NCBI GenBank assembly: GCA_963931925.1
Contig: OZ007572.1
Span: forward strand, 26,991,191 to 27,055,190
Direction of reading: 5' to 3'
Source: Onchidella celtica
Lineage: Eukaryota > Mollusca > Gastropoda > Systellommatophora > Onchidiidae
Length of the DNA: 64,000 bases
Of this stretch, positions 34,862-48,300 are shown one piece after another. Position 1 is the stretch's first letter. Every line of letters begins with the position of its first letter. A program made the position numbers and the translations under genes. Under the pieces are notes generated by a model, which ran no database searches, was not told the DNA's origin, and saw nothing but the letters and a program-made list of their open reading frames with translations.

Positions 34862-37800
34862 CTTGTATACTTTAACTTGTGTGATATTGTTTCACTGACT
34901 GCCGCCAAGAAAAATGGTAACATGTTGAAGTAGATGGAAACCTGGTGGTTTTTCTGTAATCTTACTGTAATTGCTAGAACATAGTATCATAATACATGTA
35001 CTAATGTGAGCTGTGACTGGTAATTTAGACATAGATTTTCTATAGGGATGTCGTGAAATGTTATATATTTAATTTTCTGTTTTTCTGGGAAATTTGCCGC
35101 TGGAAATGGAATGAAAAATGGGAGCACTGGCAAGTTCAGAAAGAAATCCTCAAAAAGGAGTCTGTAAGCCTTTACAGACTAGTTTATTTCTGTTTTGTAG
35201 ATGCATTACTGGCTGCATTGTTGTGAACATTCAAGAGGTTATGCACATTCTTAATATAGTGTGCATTGATATCACCCTCTAATCAGTGGTAATTGTGGGA
35301 TAAAATGACTTGCTTTTATACTTACCACATTGTTGATATATTGATGCATATACAATAAATTATCCATGATACTGAAGAACTCCTCATGGCGTTTTGTGTT
35401 ATTAATTTTCAGTACTGTTATGTTGTTCATACATGCATGGAAAATATGAATACTTAAGGATGCAAATTTCAATTAAGAACAAAAGGAATTAGAAACTTCT
35501 GAGAATATAGTGCAACTTGTGTTGATCTTCTTTCCCAAACTTTTGCTTGTTGTGATGAAAAAAAGAATTTAAATTTTCAAGTGCAAAACATGTTTATGTT
35601 ATTCCTGCCTCTCTTGTATACTCATGGATGGCTATTATGATAGAGTGTCAGTATGATTAGTCTCAGTGAGAAATGTATCCCATGACAACTCTTGCTTGTA
35701 AATTAAAAAAGCTGATATGGTCAAGAAATATTCGCAGTTTTTTTTCAAACCATAATTTATTTATAATGGAGAGTGATGTTGTTGGGGTCTCATGTCTTGT
35801 CAGGATCATTTGCTGAACCACCGAACTACAACACATCAAATTTGGCCATCAGAGATTTGTATAAAACCAGCCTGTGTTTGGGTAGATTGCAAACAGTGAT
35901 AGACCTACTGTTTGGTGGAAGTTTATGAAAACACATGACACAAGACCATTTTGCTAAGGCATGAATATAATTTTGATAGATTACTGAGAGTGAGAAGGAA
36001 GTGCTTGGACAGGAGTAGTTGGTAGGTAGGTGAAGCAGAACAGAGAAAATACCATGTTGTATTCACTGTTTAGCGGTAAGGAAGGAGAGAGAATGGGAGG
36101 GAGGAAGAGCGGATGCAGGTTTATCCCGGCCAAAACCAGGGGTAATCATGCTTACCAATTCATCACTATAAAATAAAGCTCACAAATGACACATTGCAAT
36201 ATGAAGAAACTTGACTTTTATTCCTGTATTTCATCAAACTACATGTAGGCCTACTGAATAAATGAAACAACCATAGTAGTCATACAGTTCAGCTGCTGAC
36301 AGAGTGTAACAAATTAAACTTAAGTACATGTACAAATGTTCGTGTTATTAACTGTTAACAAGCCTCCATGGACGTTGCTCTGAGATTTCAGCCCAATGCA
36401 GCAGACTTAATACAGTATACACATTGCACCAAAGTGATAAAAATTTTCCTAGGAAAAAAACAGAGACATTTCTTCAGTTTGGAACAGATGTTAGCACATA
36501 AATAAACCAGACCTACCAATACAGTATATATGCCAGAAACAAAATTTTTGCAAAAGATGCAAGAAACCCTTTTGTATTGCACCCCACGTTATTCTTTGCT
36601 TGATTTCCATTTTGTGATGACTAAAAGAAACTATTAGTCATCCAAGATTGTAACCCAGATAGAAAGACAGAGCAGAGCATATTTCATTCTAAAAAGCAAT
36701 GTTAGAAGGTGAATTCAACTAGGTTGGGGTGTATGGCCTTTTCCAGTAACAAAGTAGCCACAATGCAACATCGCAGAAAGTGTTCACCTCCACCATTTTG
36801 TTCCACTAATGTGTCATAATAATCATGGACACCAGCTAACATTCTTTCTACATTTTATTATATCTAGTACAGTTCACTCCCACTCATGTTTTCAAAACAA
36901 CCATGTGAAATGTAGACCTCGATTATTTTTATACTACTGCACTGAATGAATTCAGCCCACAATGTAAACCACCATCTTTAGTCTGTGGTAAAAATCTGAA
37001 CTTCAGATAAAACAAAATGGTGTCTCGGCCTATGCCAAGGATATCCCCAAAGTCTTATTCCGTCCACTTAGAATGGCAAGGTTTTAGTTCCACTTTTTGG
37101 CATGACTGAGTTACACACTACTTCTAGAAGTTCTACGGGCCTTCTCCATTGTGTGTCAAAGTATCAAGCAGATTCAGTCTGTAACTTGTGTGTAGGTATT
37201 ACTAGAAACAAAAAAAGTTGTATCGTCAAAAACTTTGAGCACATGAAACTTCAATCATCAATTTCTCAAAAGCTGATGGAAGGGAGTTAAAACCTTTAAC
37301 ATTCTAAGGGGACGATTGGTAGGTGTGGGTAAATGTTAGTCCGTGGTGGTAAGCTACTTAAGGAAAGGCAGCAACAGATAACTTAAATCCTATAATTGAA
37401 AATCAAATGCACCATCTGAAGGTCTTAACCTTTGGACCCTGAGCCCTGATCCTCCTGGGCACCTGAGAGGAAAATAGATTATAACATCGTGCAAACGTTC
37501 CCTAGGTTATCAATAAAGATATCTCAACAACAAAGCGAAACTATATGGATTCATAAGGAACACCCAATTATATTACGATAATTGATTAAAAGGGTTTATT
37601 TCTGTCTTTAAGTGTAAGTTTCATAAGGCAGGTGCAAGCTTTTTCACAGAAGTTTGCAAAAATGCCTGAAAGTACCCAAACTTTGCCAAATTTTATAACC
37701 CATGAACAGCATCTGTTTTGATTAAGAGCGGGCCGTGTACACTTTGATCTTAATTAGGTTTTATTCTCATTTAGACCTGATTAAGAATGCAGATCTTACC

Positions 37801-39110
37801 TTTGACACAATGTTGCTTCAGTGCAAGAAGCCATTATCTCATTTTTTAATTTTTTTTTGGTGAAAATGGAGGTACATGTCATCACTTCTTGCTCTGAATC
37901 GATAGCATGGAAATCAAGAAATGCAAAACTTCTTTTTGATCTACAAAGTGTTTTACCTTCAGCATAATTTCTCTAGTCTATCAACATCCATGACGCTGTT
38001 ACTGTTAGTCCTTAATTAAAACAAGTTCAGGTGAATCAAAAACCCAAAAATGCAAAGCTTTTTAACTATGGCAGAATGTAACTGAATCTGGCAACATCTA
38101 GAACTTTTTCATATTCAAGGTGTGAAATATATTAACACTGCAGGTACAGCCTTGATAATACACATATTTGTAGTTGTACATATACATGTACACAATTTGG
38201 CTGCCCATACGTGCCCTCTTGGACAGTTATTAAATATAATGAATGTACTACAGTGTAGAAATGGGCCATTACCACAATAATATACTTTTTTATTTCTTTG
38301 CTTGTACATGTATTTCGATTGGCTACAATCAGTTTTTTCAAGCACTGTTTATGAATATTTACCAAAATTATTGCCAAAACAGTACATGTTTGCAAATGTA
38401 TCATTGGCTACATCTAACCATTCCTCAACACAGTTACAGTGTTGTGTTAAGAAAAATCGCGCCAAAGGTCATAAAATGAAGACAGAATATATTGCAAATG
38501 AATTATGATAATAATATTACAGACAAAGATACGATACACTGTATCAGATAAACCCTGATGACAACTGGCCGATAATTAACAAGCGATTACTGAATGTGAC
38601 AAACATCACACATCTGACTGATAAATGGTGCAAAGGTTACATCACCTGTATTGACTTCTTTATTTATACCATAATCTTGTAAGTCTTATCAGTGACTCCG
38701 TCCTGACACTGAGATAACAACAGTAGACAACTGATGTCGTGACTTAAATGACATGATAGCTATTTACAATACTATCAAAGCTAAAAAAAAAAAAAAAGCC
38801 ATTTAGATGAATGTCCACTTTTGTTCCTCAGTATAGTCATTTCATTTCAATTATCCATCCCTTTGGCAGATGCATGTGGTTTCAATTTATGTAGATAGAT
38901 TCCAACGTTAAACATCCACACTATTATTATCATCTGCAACTGAAGGTGGACCTACAGTGTGTCTTGTCCATGCTGAAAGAGGCTAAGATCTACAACTTGA
39001 TTCATTATTCAAAAACTTTTGTACTGATTTATGAAACTCTTTTCAGATCCATACAAAACAACTTTCGAGAATTTTACCGATGTGATAAAATTTATACAGG
39101 ACTGTCTAAT
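34862..39110. other. no gene recognised
   Basis: About 4.2 kb of AT-rich intergenic DNA with many TACATGTA motifs. There is a poly-A run near 38784-38797. No convincing exon, RNA gene or element ends were found. Confidence 0.55.
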
Positions 39111-39115
39111 TTCAC

Positions 39116-39216
39116 TTGTGAAATTCAGAAGCTCTGAATACAAAATCTAAATAAAATATATTTGTACCCAAACAGACCGTGAAAAGAGCTGTTATCTCGC
39201 AATAAAACTCAAACTC
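39116..39216 (+). repeat. dispersed repeat, copy 2
   Basis: Diverged copy of 29762-29892: TGTGAAATTCAGAAGCTCTG, then GAATACAAAA, then TGTACCCAAA, and a terminal AAACTCAAACTC. Confidence 0.6.
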
Positions 39217-39263
39217 AATCTATAACTCCAAGATGCCCTGATAGACATTCCTGGTAACATTGA

Positions 39264-39425
39264 TGGGAACTGGAAAATCTTGAAAGGGCTGAACATTAAC
39301 CTCGCCATATTTCAAATGTTTTGAATACATGAAGATATAATATACACAGGATGAAATAGACAGAAAGGGTGAAAATCTCAATACGGCTGAATTCAGCCCT
39401 TAGGAGAACAATTCCCACTTGTGTA
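39264..39425 (+). repeat. dispersed repeat with GGAAAATCTT core
   Basis: GAACTGGAAAATCTTGAAAG and later TTAGGAGAACAATTCCCAC resemble 49868-49965 and 52180-52335, where the order is CTGGAAAATCTTCACAGGG, CACTTGACAGGCCTGAAT and GTAAACTTGCATATT. At least the two intronic copies in the GH20 gene are clearly related to each other. Confidence 0.45.
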
Positions 39426-39520
39426 CTAAAACTGCAATATTATGTACTGGATACAAGCATTCGTTTGTGTCTGAATGGCAGTGAATCAGTTTGCACAACC
39501 TGTCTTTGGCAAATTCTCCT

Positions 39521-39837
39521 TTAACCTTTTCACATCACGGGAATCATGGTGCTCGCATGCCCAATGTACGTTCCTTGTCTGCAGCGGCTATTACCTGTGT
39601 ACGCATTATTTTGGAGGTGTTTTTGAAAATTCATATAAAATCTTCTGATAAAACTAGAGTATATTCGGTACCATATACAAAAAATAAAAACAGTGTGTGC
39701 TGTGAAACCGCATAATGTGACGGTGCGGGGTGCCGGGAACCGGTGTTCAAGTGCTGCACCTTGTGGGCCACCGGTGAATTTGATGGGTTGTAAAACAGCC
39801 CGCATCCAACAGGTACCGGGTGATGTGAAAAGTTTAA
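39521..39837. mobile_element. TTAA-flanked MITE, 317 bp
   Basis: Left end TTAACCTTTTCACATCAC (39521) and right end, reverse-complemented, TTAAACTTTTCACATCAC (to 39837) match except for one base. The TTAA target fits piggyBac-type insertion. It is non-coding, with a GC-rich internal hairpin around ACCGGTGTTC and GGCCACCGGT (39738-39776). Confidence 0.75.
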
Positions 39838-40604
39838 TTTTCAAGTAACCAATGTTAACCTCACCACTAAAGAGGATGTCTCACACTCAGCTGTTACCAG
39901 CAAAATGTGTATCTAAGAAATAGTGGCAGAAGCTGACTGTGTCTGACTAGGCTTAGTATGACAGGGTCTTCCTGGATTTATTCAGAAAAATACAGGAAAT
40001 TAAAATATGCGCTTTTTGTCTGCCAGCAGCTGACTGCCATTTTCGGCTTGGTATGATACCCCTCTAATGTATCAAAATGGAACTGCCAGTGAACAAGCAC
40101 AAGCCCACAGAAACCTGAATCTGTAGTAAAACTGAAGATCTTTTAGCTAAGGCGATGAGCCAGCTAGTTCATGTTGAAATGCTATCGTACAAAATTTATT
40201 ACCACTACAAGAAAAAAAAAGTTTGTCGCACTCAACAAGAGCTATTACCAAACTGAATGACAACATAGATAATGTGCATTATATCTTACAGGTACATGTA
40301 CATAGTTTTTCCAATAGTATTAAATACAATTGACAATGCGCTGTTTATTGAAAACATGATAATACTGCTTCTTGTGGTTGTAGAAATGTGCAATGAGACA
40401 ACATGTCAAAACAAAGCAAAAGCATAATTATGCAAATGATACAAAATGACATGCACAGGACAGGACAAAGACAATACCATACAAAATTGTCCACCATAAG
40501 TTCCAAACTCCAGAACTTCTCAAACTTATTTATATAGCTACCATAGTTTTCTGACAAAACAACTAAATAGGAGTGCGTTTGCTGTAAAAAATAGTGCAAA
40601 ATGA

Positions 40605-40985
40605 AATCATGCCTTAGTGTATCATACTCTCCACATATCTGCCACACCATACACTTCACTTGGACAGTAGTTTTATTCATTCCCAGATCAGAATACACTA
40701 GTTACTGTAGGTGATCTCAGAAATACGACAATTTCCACATACATGTATATATAAATGTATTTGCCACACCATACATTTTACACTCGGATGGTTATCTATC
40801 CCTGGATCACAATGACACCATCTTATACGTGATCTCAGACAGCCTGATCTGAACATGCACCATACTTTCCATGCATTTGCCACCCAACACATTTGACACT
40901 GATGAGAGCTTTATTCATTCCTGAAGTAGTATGACACATTATTGTTGATGATCTCAGAAATAGCTCTGACATTTACATGTGTCCC
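40605..40985. repeat. tandem repeat, three units of about 115-120 bp
   Basis: Three successive units share TTTGCCACACCATACA-like, TTATTCATTCC-like and GATCTCAGAAATA-like blocks in the same order. Confidence 0.7.
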
Positions 40986-41170
40986 TCGCCAACACCACAA
41001 CATATTGCATTTTTTCTCATCTTTCCTGTCTCCTTAGCAAAGGCCAGGAAACAATCTTCAATGAATACTTCTCAATATATACCTTTCTACCCAAAACACA
41101 TGTTCAAAAAGCACTGCCATAGCTTATTCAAGAAATAAAGATGCAAAATACAATAAAAGACACTATCATT

Positions 41171-42313
41171 TTAACCCTCGTCCTGCATTGAGTGAACTCG
41201 TCCACGTAACGCCCCGTGCGGGGATAGCCAGCGGCCAGTCAGCCGATCGTTCGCGTGTTGCCGATAACCTCGGCGGTCGGGTCAATCGGGTCCGTGTGAA
41301 CACCTGTATCGCGTATACTTCAGGACGCAATAACAACAATAGTGGTGGATAAATCGTAAGGGACCCCTATGATATTTGGATAAAGTACTTGTGATGATAT
41401 GCAGTAGGTTTTATTGTGAAATGGAAGGCCCCAAATCAAGAATTTTCTGCATTTACATGCCGTTTAGCACATGTTTTATCATGTTCCCAAGACCTCTGCG
41501 CTTTTTCTGTCCCTATGTCAGGCCATTCAGGTGAACAAATTATTTTTTAAGCCATTCGCTTAATTTACTAACCACATGTATCGTGACATTGCCTTCTCCC
41601 TCCTCTACTATGTAAAGCGTTCACTTACTATAATGTTAGTTTTAGCGAGAGATTTGATTTCCAGTTCCAGGTCGTAGAGCACATACATGTACTGAAAAGC
41701 GGTTTAATCAAAGGAACCCAGTATCTCTCTAATTACCACATCAAATAAAGACAACGACCAACAACAAAGTCGGTCATTTTCTCCCAGTTTTCCCTGATGA
41801 AAAACCTACTGACAGACGCCTTTATGCAGCATGCCCTAACATTACATCGGAATTCATAATTACAGACGTAGAACGGCATCTCAAATACGCACATGGCCCC
41901 TTTCTTCTCATTTCACATGTAGACGACAACCAGCATCAAAGTAAAAGTTTCCCCAAGACTTTCCCCAGTTCAAACTTCAGACCGTGAGTACTATTACACG
42001 AGTATGACGAATAGTTGCGAATAGTTGCATCGTAATACACGTAATCGGACGATACCATTTTGTTAGATATAGTAGGGGTGACAGGATAGATAAACACGCG
42101 AAAATAGTGTGGAAAAAAAAAACGTGAAAAAAACAACAACAACGACAGCCTTGGCAACCGAATAACCATAGCGCGAGGCGCACCGTTGCTATACAAAAAT
42201 GTGGCCTCCCGCAGGACCCGCGGTTAAGCGTGTCGGACAAAATAACGGCCTCCCGTGTCTCGCGTGTTGCGCGGGGAGGCCAATATAGTGGCCTCCCGCA
42301 GGACTAGGGTTAA
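41171..42313. mobile_element. TTAA-flanked non-autonomous element, 1.14 kb
   Basis: Left end TTAACCCTCGTCCTGC at 41171-41186. The right end at 42298-42313, reverse-complemented, is TTAACCCTAGTCCTGC: one mismatch in 16 bp, including the TTAA target. The subterminal right side repeats GGCCTCCCGCAGGAC (about 42203 and 42289). No transposase ORF is present. Its ends resemble those of 17239-17991 (TTAACNCTC.CCCTGC). Confidence 0.78.
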
Positions 42314-42317
42314 GTGA

Positions 42318-42865
42318 GACATACAAAGCATTGACAGTCAAGAAATAAAAACATGCTTACAATGATTTAAAGAAGGCTAGAAGACAAAATAACCCATGCA
42401 TTCCAGTGCAGAAATTCAAAAGACAAAATGACTGATAGCAAAGAAATAATAACACATCCTGACTAAAACATTACATCTTAAAGGGCTTCACAGAAGGCTG
42501 CAAAACAAAACAGCCCTCTAATGCAGTGTAGTAATTCAAAAGAAAAAATGGCAACATGTTACATAGCACTGACTGCAGAGAAATAAACATACATTCTGAG
42601 AATGCCATTGCATCTCAAAAGGCTTTAAAGAAGACTGCAAGACAAAATAGCCCTCTCATGCAATGCAGAAATTCAAAAGAAAGAATAACATGTCAAACTG
42701 TGCTGACAGCAGAGAAATGAAAACACACTCCAAGACTTTACATCTGAAACCGCTGTAAAGAATGCTGCAAGACAACATAGCCCCTTCATACAATGCAGAA
42801 AATTAAAAGCGCAAATGACAATATATTGAACAGAGGGGCATTGAGAGTGGTGACAGTACAGAGGC
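42318..42865. repeat. tandem repeat, about four units of 115-125 bp
   Basis: Units share CTGCAAGACAAAATAGCCC-like, ATGCAGAAATTCAAAAGA-like and AGCAGAGAAATGAAAACA-like blocks. The repeats begin directly at the right end of the TTAA-flanked element. Confidence 0.78.
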
Positions 42866-43000
42866 AATTGATATATTAAACAGAGGAACTCAAAAAGCAG
42901 ATATCAAAGGTAATGCAGAGTGACCATATGCTGCCTAATATCATTATTACACGCTACAGGATAGCTCTATATCAGTTTCCTAAATTCCCCCCCCCCCCCC

Positions 43001-44540
43001 ATTTTGAAATGTCATTTAATGGTTTTTTCATCACTATACTTCTACAGTGGTGATTACTGAAACAATTTATGCAACTTAGCTCTTTATGAACTGCAATCAT
43101 ATGAAAACAAGAAGTCCTTATTTTAATGCATAGTAAAACTTCCATTTGATTTCATGCCAGTATTTCACCAGTTTGGGGTTCCTGCTCTGACTGAAATTGC
43201 TCTGTGGCTAAAATTCCTCAGGTGGGAGCCTGGAGTCTCCTGTTTGAAAATCACTGGTCTGTACAAAGGGCATATATTATAAGTTCATTTTCTAACAGGA
43301 TATGAATAAAGCCAGTTGTGTGTATACTCCTTAATCTATCCTCATTAACTTATTTTCTGTTGTTTAGTTGCTGGAGTAGCAGGTCAAAAAGACAACAATT
43401 GCAAAACTACAACAGTCATATATTTATTTCATATTTTTATCCTGCATCACATGATTACACCTGAGACTGCTGAGGTATCGTAAAATGTTAATCTATGCAC
43501 ACAAATCTGTTTTTCAAAATTACAGGAGCAATATAACACTGCGACACTAAAGGTTTATGTGGCCTGAGTCTCTGTCTCTATGAATAACAAAACATAAAAG
43601 AAGAAGGAAACAAGTCTGAAAAAAATACTGGTCAGAAAATAATGCCAAATTATGACAAGTTTCTTTTCTTTTTGTGCTGTAAATGTGTCGAAACCAGATA
43701 AACTCAGCAGAATGATAGCACATCTGCTGGAATTGATCAATGAAATACATCAGGGTAAACAGGAATGTACCTTACAGGTTCAGGACAATGGAAATACTGT
43801 CGGCAAAGGCCACAACACGTCATGTCAACCTCTAGTACAGGGCATTACAAATGGATGGTCATAAGCTGAGAATGCCAGACCTGGAAAACATTTTTAAAGC
43901 TGGAATTGTATTCCTTCATTTTTTGTTTCTAAATTCAGTGACATTATCAACAACAAATCAACATGTTGTTACTGACTGTTTCTATCCATATAACTCAGAA
44001 TTTAAAGACACACTGTTTAGTCTATAAGCAGAGAGTACATCACCACAGCCAAACCATATTTGCTTTAAAAGAATATTAGACATCTGATATGGGACATTTT
44101 CAATTATCTAATCCAGTTCACTAGTTAAAACATTTGTGAGCCGACTTTTTATCACTTTCCTGTGCCTCCTGTAAAAGTTCAGAGTTAGATGGATACAAAC
44201 ACACAGTAAGGATGTATGTGAATATATTAATGTTTCATGAGAAAAATCTCAATAATGGAAATAATCTGGGAAGTGTATAATAGTAAAGGAGTTTGTGTCC
44301 TATCTGCACAAACAGCCCTTTTCTTGAACATTTATTTAAAAACCAGTGATTTTTCAAATGATGAGATGAAAACTTATTCAACACTGCACATTCTGTGTCA
44401 AACTTCAAATTTTTTTAAAGGCAAGAAACTTCAATCGCTGATTATCATAATAATACAAACAGCTCAAATCAACATAGGGTAAACATTGACATTTTCATCT
44501 GAACGGTCACTGTGTTTTCTTGAAATATATTAAAACAAAC
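43001..44540. other. no gene recognised
   Basis: AT-rich sequence downstream of the GH20 gene. Small ORFs here (43547-43864, 44237-44482) lack motifs. Confidence 0.5.
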
Positions 44541-44544
44541 AAAA

Positions 44545-44550
44545 TTTATT
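44545..44550 (-). terminator. candidate polyadenylation signal of the GH20 gene
   Basis: AATAAA on the minus strand, about 800 bp past the GH20 stop codon. It may not be the site actually used. Confidence 0.3.
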
Positions 44551-45348
44551 TTACAGTCATAGTAATAATATGAAAGGTCTCAAAGTGCTCGTTGCAAAAC
44601 CTGGACACACATACTCAGCCAGCCGCTCTCACATTCTTAGCAAAAAAATTTCAATGAATTTTACCTGACTTTTGAGTACATCTGTGAAGCTTCCATCTGA
44701 TATGCATTTTGAGTAATATGAGTTAAAAAATAAATGTGCATGCCATTTTTCGTAATGAATATAATACCTCAACACATCACCTGATTCAAATGCTGTAAAC
44801 ACAAGGCTAATTCCTTACTGTGTGCAAGGATACTAGATACAGTAAGATAAAAATCGTGCACACACTTTGCGCGCTGACTGGGGCTGGGGCCCATGGTGCA
44901 CTGCATGAAAAGACGACTTGATATAAAGATAAATTAATGCTTTGGATAATTTGTTACAGTGCTACTGCGATAAAACAAAAAAACAAAAAAAAGCAAGAGT
45001 TTTCCCACAGCTATTGAAATTATAATTACAAAATAAATGACTTCAATCATGGCCTGCAGCGATAGCTGAAGAGTTAACAAATTTCAATATTTTCCCTATG
45101 TTGACTTTATAAAATACAGCATTGTACATGACTTCCGAGCACTCACCACAAAGTGGCAGCACGAAATTTGTGCACACATCTTATTGTATCTAGTATCTTT
45201 GCCTGACCAATAAAAACAACATTTTGTCACCCCTGGACTGCTTCACTCTATCTCCATATTAGCCCATTTTGAGAAAATCAATGGCAAATCTTTATGTTAA
45301 ACTTTACAAAGTGGTCAGCCAACTGGACACATGTAGTCTGTACGGCTC

Positions 45349-48300
45349 TCAACTGCTTGGTTCATCACTATCTGTGTATGTTTTGACTGTCACGGTCACC
45401 ACACGGCTATGACTTAACCTACTGAAGGAGCTGAAAGACAAAAAACATAAAGAAGTTAAATGACAACAGTGAAGAAGTCCTGATTCCATACTGATCACCA
45501 CAGTGTAATTTTCGTCACTTTAACTCTTTGTGTGCCAATCTCCGATATATTGGTTCTTCCACTGGACACACTTGTGCCCATCACCGATGTATTGGTGCAC
45601 AATAAATCAGCTGTATGGTAAGATTTCCTTTGACAACTTAACAAAAACAAACTAAATAAGTGGATATTATATTACCTAGCTCGTGCTAAAATCTCATCGT
45701 AAGCGACAACATCCACTGGTCCCTGAAATTGCTGCCATGACTGACCACTGTCCACCGAGAAAGATAAAGGTTGTCCTGGATAACAGCTTCTCAATTCTAG
45801 CTGACCATCGCTGGAGATTCTGGTGGATAACAAAAACAAAAAAATCCAATTCAAAGTGCATTTTCACTGCTGGAAGAGAATCTCTGTATCCCCTGACAAA
45901 ATTTTTTCTTAACTTTAATCTTGTGAGTGCTGGCTCCCTGGTTCTAATTTTGCCCTGAGTTCCTGCACTTTAAGCATTTTAAAATACATGTTTAATCCAA
46001 CACAGAGGAGAAACCACTGCCCTAAATCACGTAAAATTTTGAATAAATGTGAAAGTATGTGTATCCTCACACACTTTTTATAAGGCAGGTTTCAGAAAAT
46101 TGGGTCACAAAGACAGTTCAGATTTCAGCGTCTTATAGTTTCATAAATATTGTGTTTTTCTTGAATATTTTGATTTCAGCTCATAGATGATGATCAGAAG
46201 AAATAAAAATTATAAATTTGTTCATATATCATGTGTTTGTGTGTTTTTTTTCTACATTCTTGTGTTGCGGTGATTTCGCAACAGCTGATGCAGGTCGGAA
46301 AACTCGGGAATTGAAGACCTATTGCCGATAGATTTTATCGCGTTTAGTGTATCCTTGTAATCGGCAGCCTTTCCTAGTATCTTCCCAGTATGACTAAGGG
46401 TTCAACAAAGTCAAATGATACGGTTTTAATATTTTTAAGAGATGTTTTCTAATGCCCTACCCATGCTTAGGTGCAACAGTCACATGTTTTGACTGATGGA
46501 AGTGCCTGGCTAGCTAGGAAAGTCTGAACTCCCAATTTTCTGAAACTTGCCATAATGTAACTATGGCAGATAGGGCTCAAATAGGGCACCATGGTTACCC
46601 CGTGTTACACAGACCAATTATTACTTCACAAACGAGTGATAAAAATAAGATTGAAATCTAACAAAAGAAAATTTTAGCTGGGCACAACATACTTGAAACT
46701 TGATATAATTTCCTCAACTTAATCAAACACTGGTTATGATGTCTTGAACAGTTTAACAACAGGTACAATTTTCATGAAAGATATAAAAGACTTAAAAAGT
46801 AAATGGGAAACAAATCCCAAGGAATTTAAAGTTGTCACAAGTTCAAAAACAAACTTTTACCCTGTCATGATACATTCTAAGGATAAAAAACAATAAGCAA
46901 CAGTGTCAAGTTAAGAAACCAGCTATAAAAACATGGAATTTTAATGCAGAATCATTTCTTTAAAAGTAAACATAAATTGTACGTCGAAAATCTTGAACAA
47001 GGACAAGCATGACATCAAACAATGCCTCTACCTTGCTCCTGGTGGGGGTATATGGTAAGGCACTTTGGCTGCTTCTAAACGACACAGCTCTTTGTGTCCC
47101 AGTGTGTGAGCAAAGGACGACCATTCCAAATCCTGAGCCGATTTCCTTTTCTCAGATTCCATCTCTTCCCAGCAAGCTTTATGCCAAGAACGTTCTGCAA
47201 GAGCTAGTAAGCGAGGGAAGATCATACTGTGGAACTGCTCAGCAGTGCGGATAAGCTCTGTCCATATCTGACCCTGTAGTCCTGTTAAAAAAAGACAAGA
47301 CAGAGCAATTAGAATGTAAATCTTAACTTTGCCATGACCCAGGCCCTTATCCATGACCACCAGAGGTGGAGACACTTGATGCAATGCTCACTAGTACACC
47401 GCCCCCTCGGCTCCGGAAGGAATTAATGGATTCATAAAATCTTTAAAATAACTAGACAACCCTCTGATTTGCTGGGATACCTTTTGAGACATTAAATTTT
47501 TCTTGTCTGAACTCAAACATTCATTCCAACAGCAAAAAGAACAACACCCCATGCACTGAATTTATTAAGTCCAAGAGAAAAGTACTAAGATTGTACTTGG
47601 ATTTTTTTATGATACACTGATTCAAAAATAGTTACACCATACTGCACTTCTTCTGCTAAAAATAAGGTACAAACAGACACATTAAGCAAATAAGAATTCC
47701 ACTTTCTGCTGTGAGGAAATTCAGCCTGAATCTCAAGAGTAATTCCCAGAATAAAAAGAGAGAATACACAGCAAAAACGGCTATGATATTCCTCGCCTTC
47801 ACACAAGGAAAATCTAGCAGTTTGAAAAATAAATACAACTGTCTTGACCCAAATTTAACTAAATATAACTGTCTTTATCCAGATCACCTTGATCATTTTG
47901 TCCATAAACGTGTATTTCATTCTAAAATACGACTTCTGATCTGGGCACAACTATCTCAATTCACACGCAAACTGAATGTATTGCTTTGATTTTATGAAGA
48001 AACCAATACAATGAAATAGAATAAGAAACAATTACCTTTGATATTCTCTGGCTTTTTCAGCTCAGTAAAATCTTCAGATTCATGTAAAACTTTCAGGTCA
48101 GATTTGGTCAACTTTTCACCGGTCAATTTGACATCTGCATTAGACATGAGATCTTCAGGGGCAAAGCTGAAGACTTTCTGGGTATCAATAAACCTACAGG
48201 CCCAGTAGAGACCACGTTCTTCAGGATCTGGCTCATATGGATGGTCAAAATAGAAATGGGTACCTGGCGCTAACACAACCTGAAATGGACCACAAAATAT

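Noticed and set aside
42318..42865. Regularly spaced repeats considered as a CRISPR-like array.
   Set aside because: Units are about 120 bp with diverged repeats and no unique spacers, in a eukaryotic genome: an ordinary minisatellite.
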